Below are positions 52,049-61,448 of a DNA stretch of 64,000 bases, in pieces (positions within the stretch are counted from its first letter, which is position 1; each line of letters begins with the position of its first letter). Both the position numbers and the translations under genes were made by a program. Origin of the DNA: Methylocapsa sp. S129 (lineage in GTDB: Bacteria; Pseudomonadota; Alphaproteobacteria; Rhizobiales; Beijerinckiaceae); the NCBI RefSeq assembly GCF_009765995.1, contig NZ_LMUI01000042.1, positions 148,924 to 212,923 of the forward strand, given 5' to 3'. A model generated the notes under the pieces. It made no database searches. It was given only the letters and a program-made list of their open reading frames with translations, and was not told the origin of the DNA.

Positions 52049-52531
52049 ATGAAGCGCGCTGACCTCACAGAAAAGCTCCTGGATATCAAACGGGAGAAGG
52101 GATGGACCTGGAAGTTCATCACCGACGAAATCGGGGGCGTCTCGCCCATCATCATCGTCGGGGCGCTGCTGGGTCAGATGAAGCTGGTGAAGCCGCTGGC
52201 CGCGGCCGCAGCCAAACTCTTCGGACTGACGGAGACCGAAGAGCGGATGCTCAACGAAACGCCGTATCGCGGCACGCCGATGCCGCCGACGGATCCGCTG
52301 ATCTATCGTTTCTATGAGATGGTGATGGTCAACGGCCCCGCCTGGAAAGCGCTCATCGAAGAGGAGTTCGGCGACGGCATCATGTCCGCCATCGACTTCA
52401 ACATCGAGATTGAGCGCGAGCCGAACCCGAAGGGCGATCGGGTCAAGATCAGCATGTCCGGAAAATTCCTGCCGTTCAAATATTACGGCAATTCGCAGGG
52501 CATTCCCGAATATGGCTTCAAAGAGACGTAA
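52049..52531 (+). CDS. cynS: Cyanate hydratase (cyanase)
   Basis: A 160-residue enzyme converting cyanate and bicarbonate to ammonia and CO2 via carbamate. The N-terminal helical domain (DLTEKLLDIKREKGWTWKFI) and C-terminal catalytic dimer domain are present. Catalytic Arg and Glu are in TDPLIYRFYEMVMV, and Ser in VKISMSGKFLPFKYY; FGDGIMSAIDFNIEI is a signature. No CynT carbonic anhydrase or CynR is adjacent. It probably aids cyanate detoxification or nitrogen use. Confidence 0.95.
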   Translation: MKRADLTEKLLDIKREKGWTWKFITDEIGGVSPIIIVGALLGQMKLVKPLAAAAAKLFGLTETEERMLNETPYRGTPMPPTDPLIYRFYEMVMVNGPAWKALIEEEFGDGIMSAIDFNIEIEREPNPKGDRVKISMSGKFLPFKYYGNSQGIPEYGFKET

Positions 52532-52604
52532 GGGCGCCGCGCCGGGAACCGATCAGCCGCTTTCGCGTTTCGGGGAGGCGATACATTCCGACAGGGGCTC
52601 TGAA

Positions 52605-52865
52605 ATGATGAAGACGACTCGAAACATATTTCTGATCGGCGTTGCCGGCCTGGCTCTCGCGGCCTGTTCCACAACGTCGGAACGCATCGGCGGCGCGGGC
52701 GCGGGCGCCGTAGCGGGCGGCGCTATCGCCGGCCCGGTGGGCGCCGTCGTCGGCGGCGTTGGGGGTGCGATCGAAGGCCCCGCCGTCGCAGGGGCCATGG
52801 GCGTGCCCCATCGTCATTATTATTGGCGTCATCATCATCGCTATTACTATCACCACGGCTATTGA
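52605..52865 (+). CDS. Glycine-zipper lipoprotein with His/Tyr-rich tail
   Basis: An 86-residue lipoprotein. The lipobox is LAGLALAAC (about Cys21). The middle is a glycine-zipper membrane-inserting segment (GGAGAGAVAGGAIAGPVGAVVGGVGGAIEGP). The tail HRHYYWRHHHRYYYHHGY may bind metals or heme. It follows cynS by 73 bases on the same strand. Function unknown. Confidence 0.75.
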   Translation: MMKTTRNIFLIGVAGLALAACSTTSERIGGAGAGAVAGGAIAGPVGAVVGGVGGAIEGPAVAGAMGVPHRHYYWRHHHRYYYHHGY

Positions 52866-53092
52866 GGCTCGATCGATCGGGAATGCTGTTAACCTCCGGG
52901 CAAGCGTCGTCGCGCTTGCCCGGCGCATGGAGAACCGCCTCACAGACAGGCGTCGCAGTTTTGCGACAATGGTAAACTAAAAGGTAAGGGTAGCGTTTGT
53001 AATCTTCGGTGCGTCGCGCCTCGCGCCATTGACAGAGTGACGAAGTTGCCTTGGGTTGGCGGTGATCGCCACGCAATCAGAAATCGAACTTA

Positions 53093-54889
53093 ATGAACCT
53101 TCGTTCTCTTGTTTGGGCGCCGACAATCTCGCTCTCGTGGTTCTGGGGCCTGGGGTTTTTCTACAGCATCCACGTCACTTTGACTTATGGCTGGCTCGGC
53201 TTTGTCGGCTTCGCCATCCCCAATGCGCTGGGCCTGGGGCTTTTCGGCTGGATCGTCGGAGGACGCAAAACGTCGCCGGACGCGATCGTCAAGTCGATTG
53301 AAGGCGCCTATGGCGGCGTGATCCTGCTTTTCCAGCTCGCCGCCGCCGCGATCACGATTTTTGGCTTCATCGCCTATTTCTGGGTCCCGATGTTCGGCCC
53401 CGGCGCGTCGATCGGGGCCGCGCTGTTTCTTTTGTGGGCCTGCGCGATCGGCCATGGCCTGACGCTGACGGCCATCAAGGGGCTGCATGTCGCACTGCTG
53501 GCGATCGGCCTCATTGCCGCGGCGCTGCTCCTGTCGGCGCTTTCGGGAACGACGGAGGCGTGGTCGGTTCCCCTCGCCTCTTTCGACAGCCGTTTCTATG
53601 GTCTTGTCGTTCCCACGCTTGTCGGGTTCTTGCTCGGACCGTGGCTGGATATCCAGCAATGGCAGCGGGCGGCGGCGATCCATAGGGAAGGCGGATCGAT
53701 TCGCGGCGCCTATGCCGCCGGCGCGCTTTTCTTTTTCGGCCTTCTGTCGATCAACGCGCTTCTCGCCGCGGCGGCCGGAAAAGTCGGGATCATCATTTCC
53801 GCTGACGGATTGCCCGGCATGGAAGGCGCGGTGGCTTTCGCATCGGGGCGCCTCGAGGGCGGCCTGAGATGGATCGGCGTGGCCTATGTCATCTGGACCG
53901 CGCTGGCGCTCGGGACCACAATTGACAGCAGCTACAACGCCACGCGGTGGTTTCTCGCGACGAAGCAGTCTCGAAGCGTCAGCGCCATGCTGGCGCTCAT
54001 TCCGCCGGGGGTTGCATCTTCGCCCCTGTGGCTCATCGCCGGCGCCGCGGCGATCGCCGCGGCCGCTTATGACGCGAACCTGTCGCTGATGTATCTGATA
54101 TTGCCGTTTGCGACGCTTTTTGTGGGCTCCGCCGCGTGCTTGGTTTGCGAAGTTCTCGGCGGCAGGCGCTTGTATGATCCGATTCTTTGCTTCCTGATCG
54201 GCGGCGGCGCCGCGATTATTTTCCTGCTGGGTTATGTTCCCCCGATCGCTCTGTTCCTGACGCTCGCGCCGCTGATCGCGCTGATCGGCGCATTACCTTC
54301 GATCGTTGGCCTGTTTCGTCCGCAGCAGACCGGGGTCGCCGTCCAGACCTTGGTGGATGATTCCGATGCGCCGTCCGCGATCGTTGCGCTCTCGCCGCCG
54401 GAGGCGGTCGCCTCGCACGGTTTCGACGGACAATGGTTTGTCATGCAGTTGATGCCGACCTACGACGACACCAATTCGGTGGGCAATATCTATTTTGCCA
54501 ATTACGTCCGGTGGGTCGGCAAGGCGCGCGAATTGTTCTTCAATATTTGCATGCCGTCATTCGATCTCAAGATAACGCGATATTACGTGCTGACCCGCTC
54601 TTTCACTCATGATTTCCGCATGGAAGCGAAAGAGTTCGAGGCGATCACGGTGCGAATCCGCATATCCGGCCACAACCGCAAATTCGTCACGCTTCGCCAT
54701 GAAATCTACAGCGCCTCGCGCGGAATGCTGGGCCGAGGCGAGCAAACGTTGATGTTTGTCGACACGCAGAGCAATCGGCCGCTCGACATTCCGGGCGAGA
54801 TCATGCGTGGGTTCCTGCCCTATTGGCCCAAGGATTCGCGCATCTCGCAGAAACTTCAATCCGACGCGCAGGAATCATCGCTGGTCTGA
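53093..54889 (+). CDS. Membrane transporter-like domain fused to a hotdog acyl-CoA thioesterase
   Basis: A 598-residue fusion. Residues 1-430 form about 11-12 helices resembling secondary transporters of the APC/SSS type (SWFWGLGFFYSIHVTLTYG, GFLLGPWLDIQQWQRAAAIHREGGSI, GTTIDSSYNATRWFLAT). Residues about 445-598 are a 4HBT/YbgC-type hotdog domain (PTYDDTNSVGNIYFANYVRWVGKARELFF). The usual catalytic Asp of the DTD/DCD motif is Asn461 here. Parts known separately; the join is unusual. It may couple export or uptake of an acyl compound to thioester handling, or the hotdog part may be a sensor. Confidence 0.75.
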   Translation: MNLRSLVWAPTISLSWFWGLGFFYSIHVTLTYGWLGFVGFAIPNALGLGLFGWIVGGRKTSPDAIVKSIEGAYGGVILLFQLAAAAITIFGFIAYFWVPMFGPGASIGAALFLLWACAIGHGLTLTAIKGLHVALLAIGLIAAALLLSALSGTTEAWSVPLASFDSRFYGLVVPTLVGFLLGPWLDIQQWQRAAAIHREGGSIRGAYAAGALFFFGLLSINALLAAAAGKVGIIISADGLPGMEGAVAFASGRLEGGLRWIGVAYVIWTALALGTTIDSSYNATRWFLATKQSRSVSAMLALIPPGVASSPLWLIAGAAAIAAAAYDANLSLMYLILPFATLFVGSAACLVCEVLGGRRLYDPILCFLIGGGAAIIFLLGYVPPIALFLTLAPLIALIGALPSIVGLFRPQQTGVAVQTLVDDSDAPSAIVALSPPEAVASHGFDGQWFVMQLMPTYDDTNSVGNIYFANYVRWVGKARELFFNICMPSFDLKITRYYVLTRSFTHDFRMEAKEFEAITVRIRISGHNRKFVTLRHEIYSASRGMLGRGEQTLMFVDTQSNRPLDIPGEIMRGFLPYWPKDSRISQKLQSDAQESSLV

Positions 54890-54917
54890 GGCTTCGCCGC
54901 GAACTCGGCCGCCTGAT

Positions 54918-57269
54918 TTAAGCGGCTTGCCCGGCCGCCGCGCGCGCGCCAAAGTTCATTAGCTCTTGCAGTTGGTCCTGAGGCCTTGCGGCGCTGAAGA
55001 GATAGCCTTGCAAGAGATCGCAGCCCTCGCGGCGCATGCAGGCGAGCTGCTCACGGGTCTCGATGCCCTCAGCGGTGATCGTCATGCCGAGACTCCCACC
55101 CAGACCGATGACCGCGCGGATGATCGCGAGGCAGCCCTTGTCGTTGGGCAAATCCTTAACAAACGATCGATCGATCTTGATCTTGTTGAACGGCATATTC
55201 CGGAGATAGCTCAAGCTGGAATAACCCGTTCCGAAATCGTCGAGCGCGAGACAAACGCCCATCTTCTGCAATTGTTTCAGGACATTCACCGCTTCAACAT
55301 TGGCCTCGAGCAACATCGACTCGGTGATTTCGAGTTCAAGCCGGCGCGCGGCGAGTCCGCTGTCCTCAAGCGCGCTGGCGACGATCGCGCACAGGTCGGA
55401 ATAACGCAGTTGAATTGGCGACAGGTTGACCGCGATCTTGATGTCGTCCGGCCAGGTCGCCGCGACGCGGCACGCTTCGCGAATGACCCATTCGCCGATC
55501 GCGACGATGCAGGCGTTTTCCTCCGCGATCGGAATAAACGTTGCCGGCGGCACAAGGCCGTGGATGGGGTGGCGCCACCGCAGCAGCGCTTCAAATCCCG
55601 TGGTCTTGAGGTTTTGCGCAGCGACCACGGGCTGAAAATGCAAAACGAACTCGTCGCGGGCAAGCGCCCCGCGTAAGTCGGCTTCGAGCGAACGCCGCGC
55701 CTCGACCTTCGCGTCCATTTCCGCGTCGTAAAAGCGAAATCCGTTTCGCCCCTCATTCTTGGTTCGATAAAGAGCAAGATCGGCGCGATGCATGATTTCG
55801 GCGGGGCTTTCACAGGGCGAGACTGCAATGCCGACGCTCACGTGAAGGCTGATCTTAATTCCCTCGATCAGCATCGGCGCAGCGATCGCGGTGACGATCT
55901 GAGCGGCGAGGCCGCTGGCGCGATCCTTGGCGGCGCTGCGCGCCAGAATCGCGAACTCGTCGCCCGAGAGCCGTGCGACCACATCGCCTTTGTCGACGCA
56001 GAGCCGCAACCGGTCCGCGACTTCAGCCAGAAGACGATCGCCAATGGCGTGCCCGAATGTGTCGTTGACGTATTTGAATTCGTCCAGATCAAGGCATAGA
56101 ACCGCAAATCCCGACTTTTCCGACGGCGCCTCGACGATCGCTTCCAGGAGGCGATCGTGAAAAAAAGTCCGGTTCGGCAAGTCGGTGAGCGCGTCGAAGC
56201 GAGCAAGATAGGAAAGCCGCTCTTCGGCCTGTTTGGCCGCGGTGACGTCGGATCCGACGCCGCGATAACCGCTGAAGCGCTCGTTGGAATCAAAGGTCGC
56301 CTTGCCGGTCAGCGACCACCAGCGGGTTTCGCCCGCGATTCTGATCGGAAGCAGGCAGTCGCGAAAAGTGGCCCTGTTCGCAATCGGTTTCCAGAGCAAT
56401 TCGTCGATCTTGGCCGGTTTAACCCGGCTGTCGTCGATATTCAGCAGGGCGGACAGCATCGCGCCGTCAAGCTGCGCGAAGCTTTTGCCAAATATCTGCG
56501 CCAGGCGGGCCGACGGGTTGCGGATCCGCCCCTCGACATCGATTTCCCAAATCCAGTCGCTCGCGTTCTCTTCGAAATCGAAGAGAAGAAGGCTGATGAC
56601 GTCTTTCTGGTGCTCGACCTTGATTTCCGAAATAATGCGACTGAGCAGCACCTTGCTCAAATGCACCATCGTTAAAATGATGAACAGCGCGTAGAGCGCA
56701 AGTAGAATGGCGATCAGAATGTAGAAGGGCTCGCCCGTCACTGCGAGCGCATAAAACGCTCCGACAATAATACTGCCGGAGAAGCAAATCGCAGCCCAGG
56801 GCACCGCAGAGACGCTCATGCCTATGGCGATCAACCCCGCGGTCGTGCAGGCGATCAGCAGGCGGAAGTCGGCGTCGGCGCCGACGAACAACATCACCGG
56901 CATCGAACTCAGCCAAACGCCATAAGCCGCGGCGACCAGAATCAGCAGATTGACATCCCGGGTCCGGCTTTCCGGCGGCTTGCCCATCCGGCGCCAGCGC
57001 CAGCACATCGCCAGCGCGAAGATCGAAAGGCTGATGGTCGCCAACGACAGAAGCGATAGATAGAAGCGCGGGGCGCTGTTCCACAAGGAGGTTGCGACCA
57101 CCAGAACGACGAAGAGAACGCAAAGCACCGCAAATGGCGCAAGACGGAAGGAAACATCGAGCTGTTCGGCGTAGATGCGCCCCTTGACCGAACGACTGCC
57201 CGCCGGGGGCCGCAAGGCGACGTCCTCAAGCGCTCGGACTATCGAATTTCGGAACGGGACCGAAACCAA
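54918..57269 (-). CDS. Membrane GGDEF-EAL protein (c-di-GMP)
   Basis: A 783-residue protein: six or so N-terminal helices (about 40-205), a PAS domain (about 225-350, SDWIWEIDVEGRIRNPSARLAQIFG), a GGDEF domain (about 350-515) with the motif altered to SGDEF (435-439), and an EAL domain (about 530-775). The EAL site is intact: EALLRW (560-565), ITESMLLEANVEAVN, LDDFGTGYSSLSYLRNM, KIDRSFVKDL, AEGIETREQL. It probably hydrolyses c-di-GMP; cyclase activity with SGDEF is possible but uncertain. Confidence 0.92.
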   Translation of the reverse strand: MVSVPFRNSIVRALEDVALRPPAGSRSVKGRIYAEQLDVSFRLAPFAVLCVLFVVLVVATSLWNSAPRFYLSLLSLATISLSIFALAMCWRWRRMGKPPESRTRDVNLLILVAAAYGVWLSSMPVMLFVGADADFRLLIACTTAGLIAIGMSVSAVPWAAICFSGSIIVGAFYALAVTGEPFYILIAILLALYALFIILTMVHLSKVLLSRIISEIKVEHQKDVISLLLFDFEENASDWIWEIDVEGRIRNPSARLAQIFGKSFAQLDGAMLSALLNIDDSRVKPAKIDELLWKPIANRATFRDCLLPIRIAGETRWWSLTGKATFDSNERFSGYRGVGSDVTAAKQAEERLSYLARFDALTDLPNRTFFHDRLLEAIVEAPSEKSGFAVLCLDLDEFKYVNDTFGHAIGDRLLAEVADRLRLCVDKGDVVARLSGDEFAILARSAAKDRASGLAAQIVTAIAAPMLIEGIKISLHVSVGIAVSPCESPAEIMHRADLALYRTKNEGRNGFRFYDAEMDAKVEARRSLEADLRGALARDEFVLHFQPVVAAQNLKTTGFEALLRWRHPIHGLVPPATFIPIAEENACIVAIGEWVIREACRVAATWPDDIKIAVNLSPIQLRYSDLCAIVASALEDSGLAARRLELEITESMLLEANVEAVNVLKQLQKMGVCLALDDFGTGYSSLSYLRNMPFNKIKIDRSFVKDLPNDKGCLAIIRAVIGLGGSLGMTITAEGIETREQLACMRREGCDLLQGYLFSAARPQDQLQELMNFGARAAAGQAA

Positions 57270-57515
57270 GTGGACCTCGAAAGAGACGCAGTTCTTTTCA
57301 CCCTAGAGGCGGCCAGTAAAGCAACGATTAATGTCAAGTCGTTGAAACTTCGAGTCGATGGCGATTTTCAGAGTGTTTGCCGTGTCGTTTACCATGACGA
57401 ATGAAAGTAGTTCGGCAAGTTCGTCGCACTGACGACGTCTGCGGCAGCCCCAGTAACCATAAGGCCGCAAGAATTGGCGCACCGGGGACACCGAGGATTC
57501 GAGAAGCGCCGATCG

Positions 57516-59048
57516 CTAAAGTGGAATATTGTCATGCTTTTTCCACGGGTTTTCGAGCTTCTTGTTCCGCAGCATCGCTAGCACGCGCGATAGCCGCTTT
57601 CGCGTCGCATGCGGCATGATCACCTCGTCGATATAGCCGCGCTCCGCCGCCACAAAGGGCGATAGGAAGCGCGCTTCATATTCGGCGGTGCGCTCGGCGA
57701 TCTTGGCGGGATCGGCGATATCGGCGCGAAAGATGATCTCAACCGCGCCTTTGGCGCCCATGACGGCGATCTGGGCGGTCGGCCAGGCAAGGTTAATGTC
57801 GCCGCGCAGGTGTTTTGACGCCATCACGTCATAGGCGCCGCCGAAGGCCTTGCGGGTGATGATCGTGGCCTTGGGAACCGTCGCCTCGGCATAGGCGAAC
57901 AGCAATTTCGCGCCGTGCTTGATCAGGCCGCCATATTCCTGCGCGACGCCCGGCAGGAAGCCGGGGACGTCGACGAAGGAGACGATCGGAATGTTGAAAC
58001 AATCGCAAAATCGCACAAAGCGGGCGCCTTTGCGTGAGGCGTCGCTGTCGAGCACGCCGGCCAAAGCCATCGGCTGGTTGGCGACGATTCCCACCGTGCG
58101 GCCTTCAATGCGGCCAAAGCCGGTGACGATATTCTTGGCGTGGGCTTCCTGAATTTCGAAGAAATCGCCCTCATCGACGATCTTGGCAATCAGCTCTTTG
58201 ATATCATAAGGCTTATTCGGATTGTCCGGGATCAGCGTGTCCAGCGACATATCGATCCGGTCGGGATCGTCGAAGCTCGGGAGCAGCGGGACATCGTCCG
58301 TGTTGGAGGCGGGCAGAAAATCGATCAGCCGGCGCGTCTGCAACAACGCCTCGACATCATTGTCATAGGCGCGGTCGGCGATCGACGAGCGGGTGGTGTG
58401 AACCGATGCGCCGCCAAGGTCTTCGGCTGTCACCGTCTCATTGGTGACGGTTTTGACGACATCGGGGCCGGTGACGAACATATAGCTGGTGTCGCGCACC
58501 ATGAAGATGAAATCGGTCATCGCCGGCGAATAGACGTCGCCGCCCGCGCAAGGCCCCATGATGAGCGATATCTGCGGGATGACGCCCGAAGCCAGAACAT
58601 TGCGCTGGAACACCTCGCCATAGCCCCCAAGCGCCGCCACGCCCTCCTGGATGCGCGCGCCGCCCGCGTCGAACAGGCCGATAATCGGGGCGCGGTTTTT
58701 CAGCGCCATGTCCTGAATCTTGGTGATTTTCTGGGCATGCGCCTCGCTGAGAGAGCCGCCAAAAACCGTAAAATCCTTGGCGAAAACAAAAACGGTGCGG
58801 CCGTTGACCGTGCCCCAGCCGGTGACGACGCCATCGCCCGGTATTTTGGTCTTCTCCATGCCAAAATCGGCGCAGCGATGCTCGACGAACATGTCGAATT
58901 CTTCAAACGATTCATGATCGAGCAGCAATTCGATGCGCTCGCGGGCGGTCAGCTTGCCCTTGGCGTGCTGCGCCTTGATGCGCGCTTCGCCGCCGCCGAG
59001 CCGGGCCCTGGCGCGCCGGCGGTCAAGTCTTTCGAGCATCTGTTTCAA
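57516..59048 (-). CDS. pccB: Propionyl-CoA carboxylase beta subunit
   Basis: A 510-residue carboxyltransferase: [86 protein letters not shown] (oxyanion Gly-Gly), [23 protein letters not shown] and [25 protein letters not shown]. Takes carboxyl from biotin on the alpha subunit to propionyl-CoA. The alpha gene lies 6.3 kb away on the same strand with other genes between. Confidence 0.94.
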   Translation of the reverse strand: MKQMLERLDRRRARARLGGGEARIKAQHAKGKLTARERIELLLDHESFEEFDMFVEHRCADFGMEKTKIPGDGVVTGWGTVNGRTVFVFAKDFTVFGGSLSEAHAQKITKIQDMALKNRAPIIGLFDAGGARIQEGVAALGGYGEVFQRNVLASGVIPQISLIMGPCAGGDVYSPAMTDFIFMVRDTSYMFVTGPDVVKTVTNETVTAEDLGGASVHTTRSSIADRAYDNDVEALLQTRRLIDFLPASNTDDVPLLPSFDDPDRIDMSLDTLIPDNPNKPYDIKELIAKIVDEGDFFEIQEAHAKNIVTGFGRIEGRTVGIVANQPMALAGVLDSDASRKGARFVRFCDCFNIPIVSFVDVPGFLPGVAQEYGGLIKHGAKLLFAYAEATVPKATIITRKAFGGAYDVMASKHLRGDINLAWPTAQIAVMGAKGAVEIIFRADIADPAKIAERTAEYEARFLSPFVAAERGYIDEVIMPHATRKRLSRVLAMLRNKKLENPWKKHDNIPL

Positions 59049-59144
59049 GGATGAGGCTCCCGGCCAATAAGCGACGCATTCGCTCTTAACATGGCGCGGG
59101 CGGACCCGGAACGGGGTTGAAAATCGCGCCGCCTCATCTCGCCA

Positions 59145-59909
59145 CTAGCCGCGCAACGCTCCCGCCGTTGCCGCCGCCGCCTCCATTTCGCGCCAGCGCG
59201 CGGCGCGGCGCGCCATGGCCTCGTCGTCCTCCCCCCATTGGCTGATCTGGAAATCCTCATCGACATTGGCGATGCGCCAGGCATCTGACGCGCTCAAGAC
59301 CCCGCGGAAAACGCCAAGCGCGAGAAGCACGGAGCCGGTCAAAGTCGTCATCACATGAAGAGCGGCCAGGGCGAAAGGTTCGTTGATCCCCTCCAAAGCC
59401 TGACGGATCGCGTTCAACGAGCGCTCGGGCTGGCGCAGATGGATCACGCCTTCAGCGAGCATGAACCTTGCGCCATAAGCCTCATGCACCCAGTCGAGCA
59501 CGGGGTCATAGGCCGCGGCCTGCGCCGCGACGAGCTTTTCCGGCGCGCCTGCGCGATAATAGAGCAGGTCGGTCTCGGCATAGGCGGCGAGTTCAGCGCG
59601 AGTCTCAGCGATCGCCGCCGCGACGCCGTCGATCGCGGAATTGGCGATGCGGGTGACGGGCATATCAGCCGGGTTGATCGTCGCGCCCTGCCCCGCCCAT
59701 TCCCTCGCTGCGAGTTCCGCCGACGCCTGCGTTGGAAACACCAGCGCCTTCTTGGCCGGCGTGCGGGCGCCGCGCCCATCGAGTTGCAGCGCGAAGCCGC
59801 CCGCAGCCGGGGCGACGCTCGCCGTCTCATAGAACCGGGCGAGCGCGACGGGGCGCATGTTCTTTTGCGCGGCGCGCATAGGATCGCCGGGCGAATATTC
59901 CTCACTCAT
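59145..59909 (-). CDS. ATP12-family F1F0-ATPase assembly chaperone
   Basis: A 254-residue protein. ATP12 binds the alpha subunit of F1 during assembly, and is found in alphaproteobacteria and mitochondria. Segments seen: RFYETASVAPAAGGFALQLDGRGARTPAKKALVFPTQASAELAAREW, TDLLYYRAGAPEKLVAAQAAAYDPVLDWVHEAYGARF and SQWGEDDEAMARRAARWREM. Overlaps the RluA gene by 8 bases. Confidence 0.92.
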   Translation of the reverse strand: MSEEYSPGDPMRAAQKNMRPVALARFYETASVAPAAGGFALQLDGRGARTPAKKALVFPTQASAELAAREWAGQGATINPADMPVTRIANSAIDGVAAAIAETRAELAAYAETDLLYYRAGAPEKLVAAQAAAYDPVLDWVHEAYGARFMLAEGVIHLRQPERSLNAIRQALEGINEPFALAALHVMTTLTGSVLLALGVFRGVLSASDAWRIANVDEDFQISQWGEDDEAMARRAARWREMEAAAATAGALRG

Positions 59910-60969
59910 CGGGCGCGTCTTCGATCGGATCGCGTGTTTTGACGTCGAAGCCGAACATGTCGAAGCTCTTCTTCATATGCTCGGGCAATGGCGCAGTGAC
60001 GTCGATGATTCCGCCCCGTGGGTGCGGCAGGATGAGGCGGCGCGCCAGCAAATGAAGCTTGGGCTCAAGTCCGGAGGGCACAGCGCGCAGCGGGTCGGCC
60101 CGGGCGGGATCATTGGCTTCGCGCCGGTTATATTTGGGATCGCCGATGATGGGGTGGCCGATCGCCTCGCAATGGGCGCGCAATTGATGGGTGCGTCCGG
60201 TTATAGGGCGCATCGACAGCCAGGCCAGACGCGGTGAGACCTTTTCAACCACCGCATAGAGCGTCAGCGAATGCTGCGCGTCGACCTCGCCATGCTTGGC
60301 GACGCGCATCCGCTCGATATCGGCGCGGTCGCCCTTGCGCGGTCCGCGCTCGGCGCCCATCGCCTCGCCTTTGGCGAGAAACAGCGAGATGCGTCCTTGC
60401 GCGGGTTTCGGCACGCCCTCGACCATCGCCCAGTAGATTTTTTTGGCGCCGCGCGAGCGAAAAGTCGCGCCAAGATCGGCCGCCATTTTGCGCGACTTGG
60501 CGATCAGCAGGACTCCCGACGTATCGCGGTCGAGCCGATGCACAAGCACTGGTCGCTCGCCGTTCTTGTTGGCGAGCGAGGCGAGCATGCCATCGATATG
60601 GCGCTTGGTGCCCGAACCGCCTTGCACCGCGAGGCCGTAGGGTTTGTTGAGCACAATAACGTCGCGATCCTCGAAAAGGATCATAGCGCGAATATCGGCG
60701 GCATCGCGCGGATCGGGCGGCGCCGGCGCATTCGGCGCGGCTTCGGGGCTAAGATTGAGCGGCGGCACGCGCACGCTCTGCCCGGCTTCCAGCCGCGTTG
60801 AAATCTCCGCACGCTTGCCCGAGATGCGCACTTCGCCTTTGCGGACGATCTTATTGAGATGGGACTGCGGCAGTTTGGGAAAGCGGCGATGAAACCAGCG
60901 GTCGAGCCGCATGCCCGCTTCGTCCTCGCTGACGTCGAGCAGCGCGACCTTGTCGGGCGAAGCGCTCAT
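59902..60969 (-). CDS. RluA-family pseudouridine synthase
   Basis: A 355-residue enzyme with an N-terminal S4 RNA-binding domain (GMRLDRWFHRRFPKLPQSHLNKIVRKGEVRISGKRAE) and a synthase core. The catalytic Asp is in HRLDRDTSGVLLIAKS (about 150-165), with RPITGRTHQLRAHCEAIGHPIIGDPKYNR further on. It isomerises uridines in rRNA or tRNA, likely the RluC/D-like 23S sites. The start overlaps the crcB stop (ATGA). Confidence 0.93.
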   Translation of the reverse strand: MSASPDKVALLDVSEDEAGMRLDRWFHRRFPKLPQSHLNKIVRKGEVRISGKRAEISTRLEAGQSVRVPPLNLSPEAAPNAPAPPDPRDAADIRAMILFEDRDVIVLNKPYGLAVQGGSGTKRHIDGMLASLANKNGERPVLVHRLDRDTSGVLLIAKSRKMAADLGATFRSRGAKKIYWAMVEGVPKPAQGRISLFLAKGEAMGAERGPRKGDRADIERMRVAKHGEVDAQHSLTLYAVVEKVSPRLAWLSMRPITGRTHQLRAHCEAIGHPIIGDPKYNRREANDPARADPLRAVPSGLEPKLHLLARRLILPHPRGGIIDVTAPLPEHMKKSFDMFGFDVKTRDPIEDAPDE

Positions 60970-61349
60970 GCCATGCTCCGCACCAGCGCCAGCCCCGCCC
61001 ACAGACCCACAACGCCGAGGATGACCGACCCGCCGATATAGAGCGCGGCGAGGCCAATCTGGCCGCGCTCGATCAGCCGGAACGAGTCGAGCGAAAAGGT
61101 CGAGAAGGTCGTGTAGCCGCCGAGTACGCCGGTGGCGACGAAAAGCTGCGCCTGCCGCGTCCAGCCCTCGCCGGCGCGGAACGCCAGCCAGCCGACCAGC
61201 AGGCCCATGACGAACGAGCCGGTGATATTGATGAACATGATCCCATAGGGAAAATCATTGCCGAGCAGCCGCGCCGCTGCATTGTTGATCACATGGCGCA
61301 ACACGCCGCCGAGCCCGGCGCCGATGAAGACGAGAAGAATGGCTTGCAT
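60966..61349 (-). CDS. crcB: Fluoride ion channel CrcB/FluC
   Basis: A 127-residue four-helix protein; dual-topology dimers export fluoride. Signatures: GAGLGGVLRHVIN, GIMFINITGSFVMGLL and GVLGGYTTFSTFSLDSF (the Na+ site and Phe box). First gene of the crcB-rluA-ATP12 operon. I looked for a fluoride riboswitch upstream and did not see its conserved sequence. Confidence 0.93.
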   Translation of the reverse strand: MQAILLVFIGAGLGGVLRHVINNAAARLLGNDFPYGIMFINITGSFVMGLLVGWLAFRAGEGWTRQAQLFVATGVLGGYTTFSTFSLDSFRLIERGQIGLAALYIGGSVILGVVGLWAGLALVRSMA

Positions 61350-61448
61350 AGGCTGCTATAGCGCAGGCGGCGGGACAACGTCGAGTCCGGAGGGAAAGGC
61401 TTGATCGTATCCCCTCGGACCGGCCTCCTTTGTGCTGTCTCTCTGCCT

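Noticed and set aside
58140-59054. 304-codon plus-strand open frame
   Set aside because: Antisense to pccB; no RBS and unnatural composition.
61350-61448. Possible fluoride riboswitch upstream of crcB
   Set aside because: I could not find the conserved crcB-motif blocks in this short interval on the minus strand.
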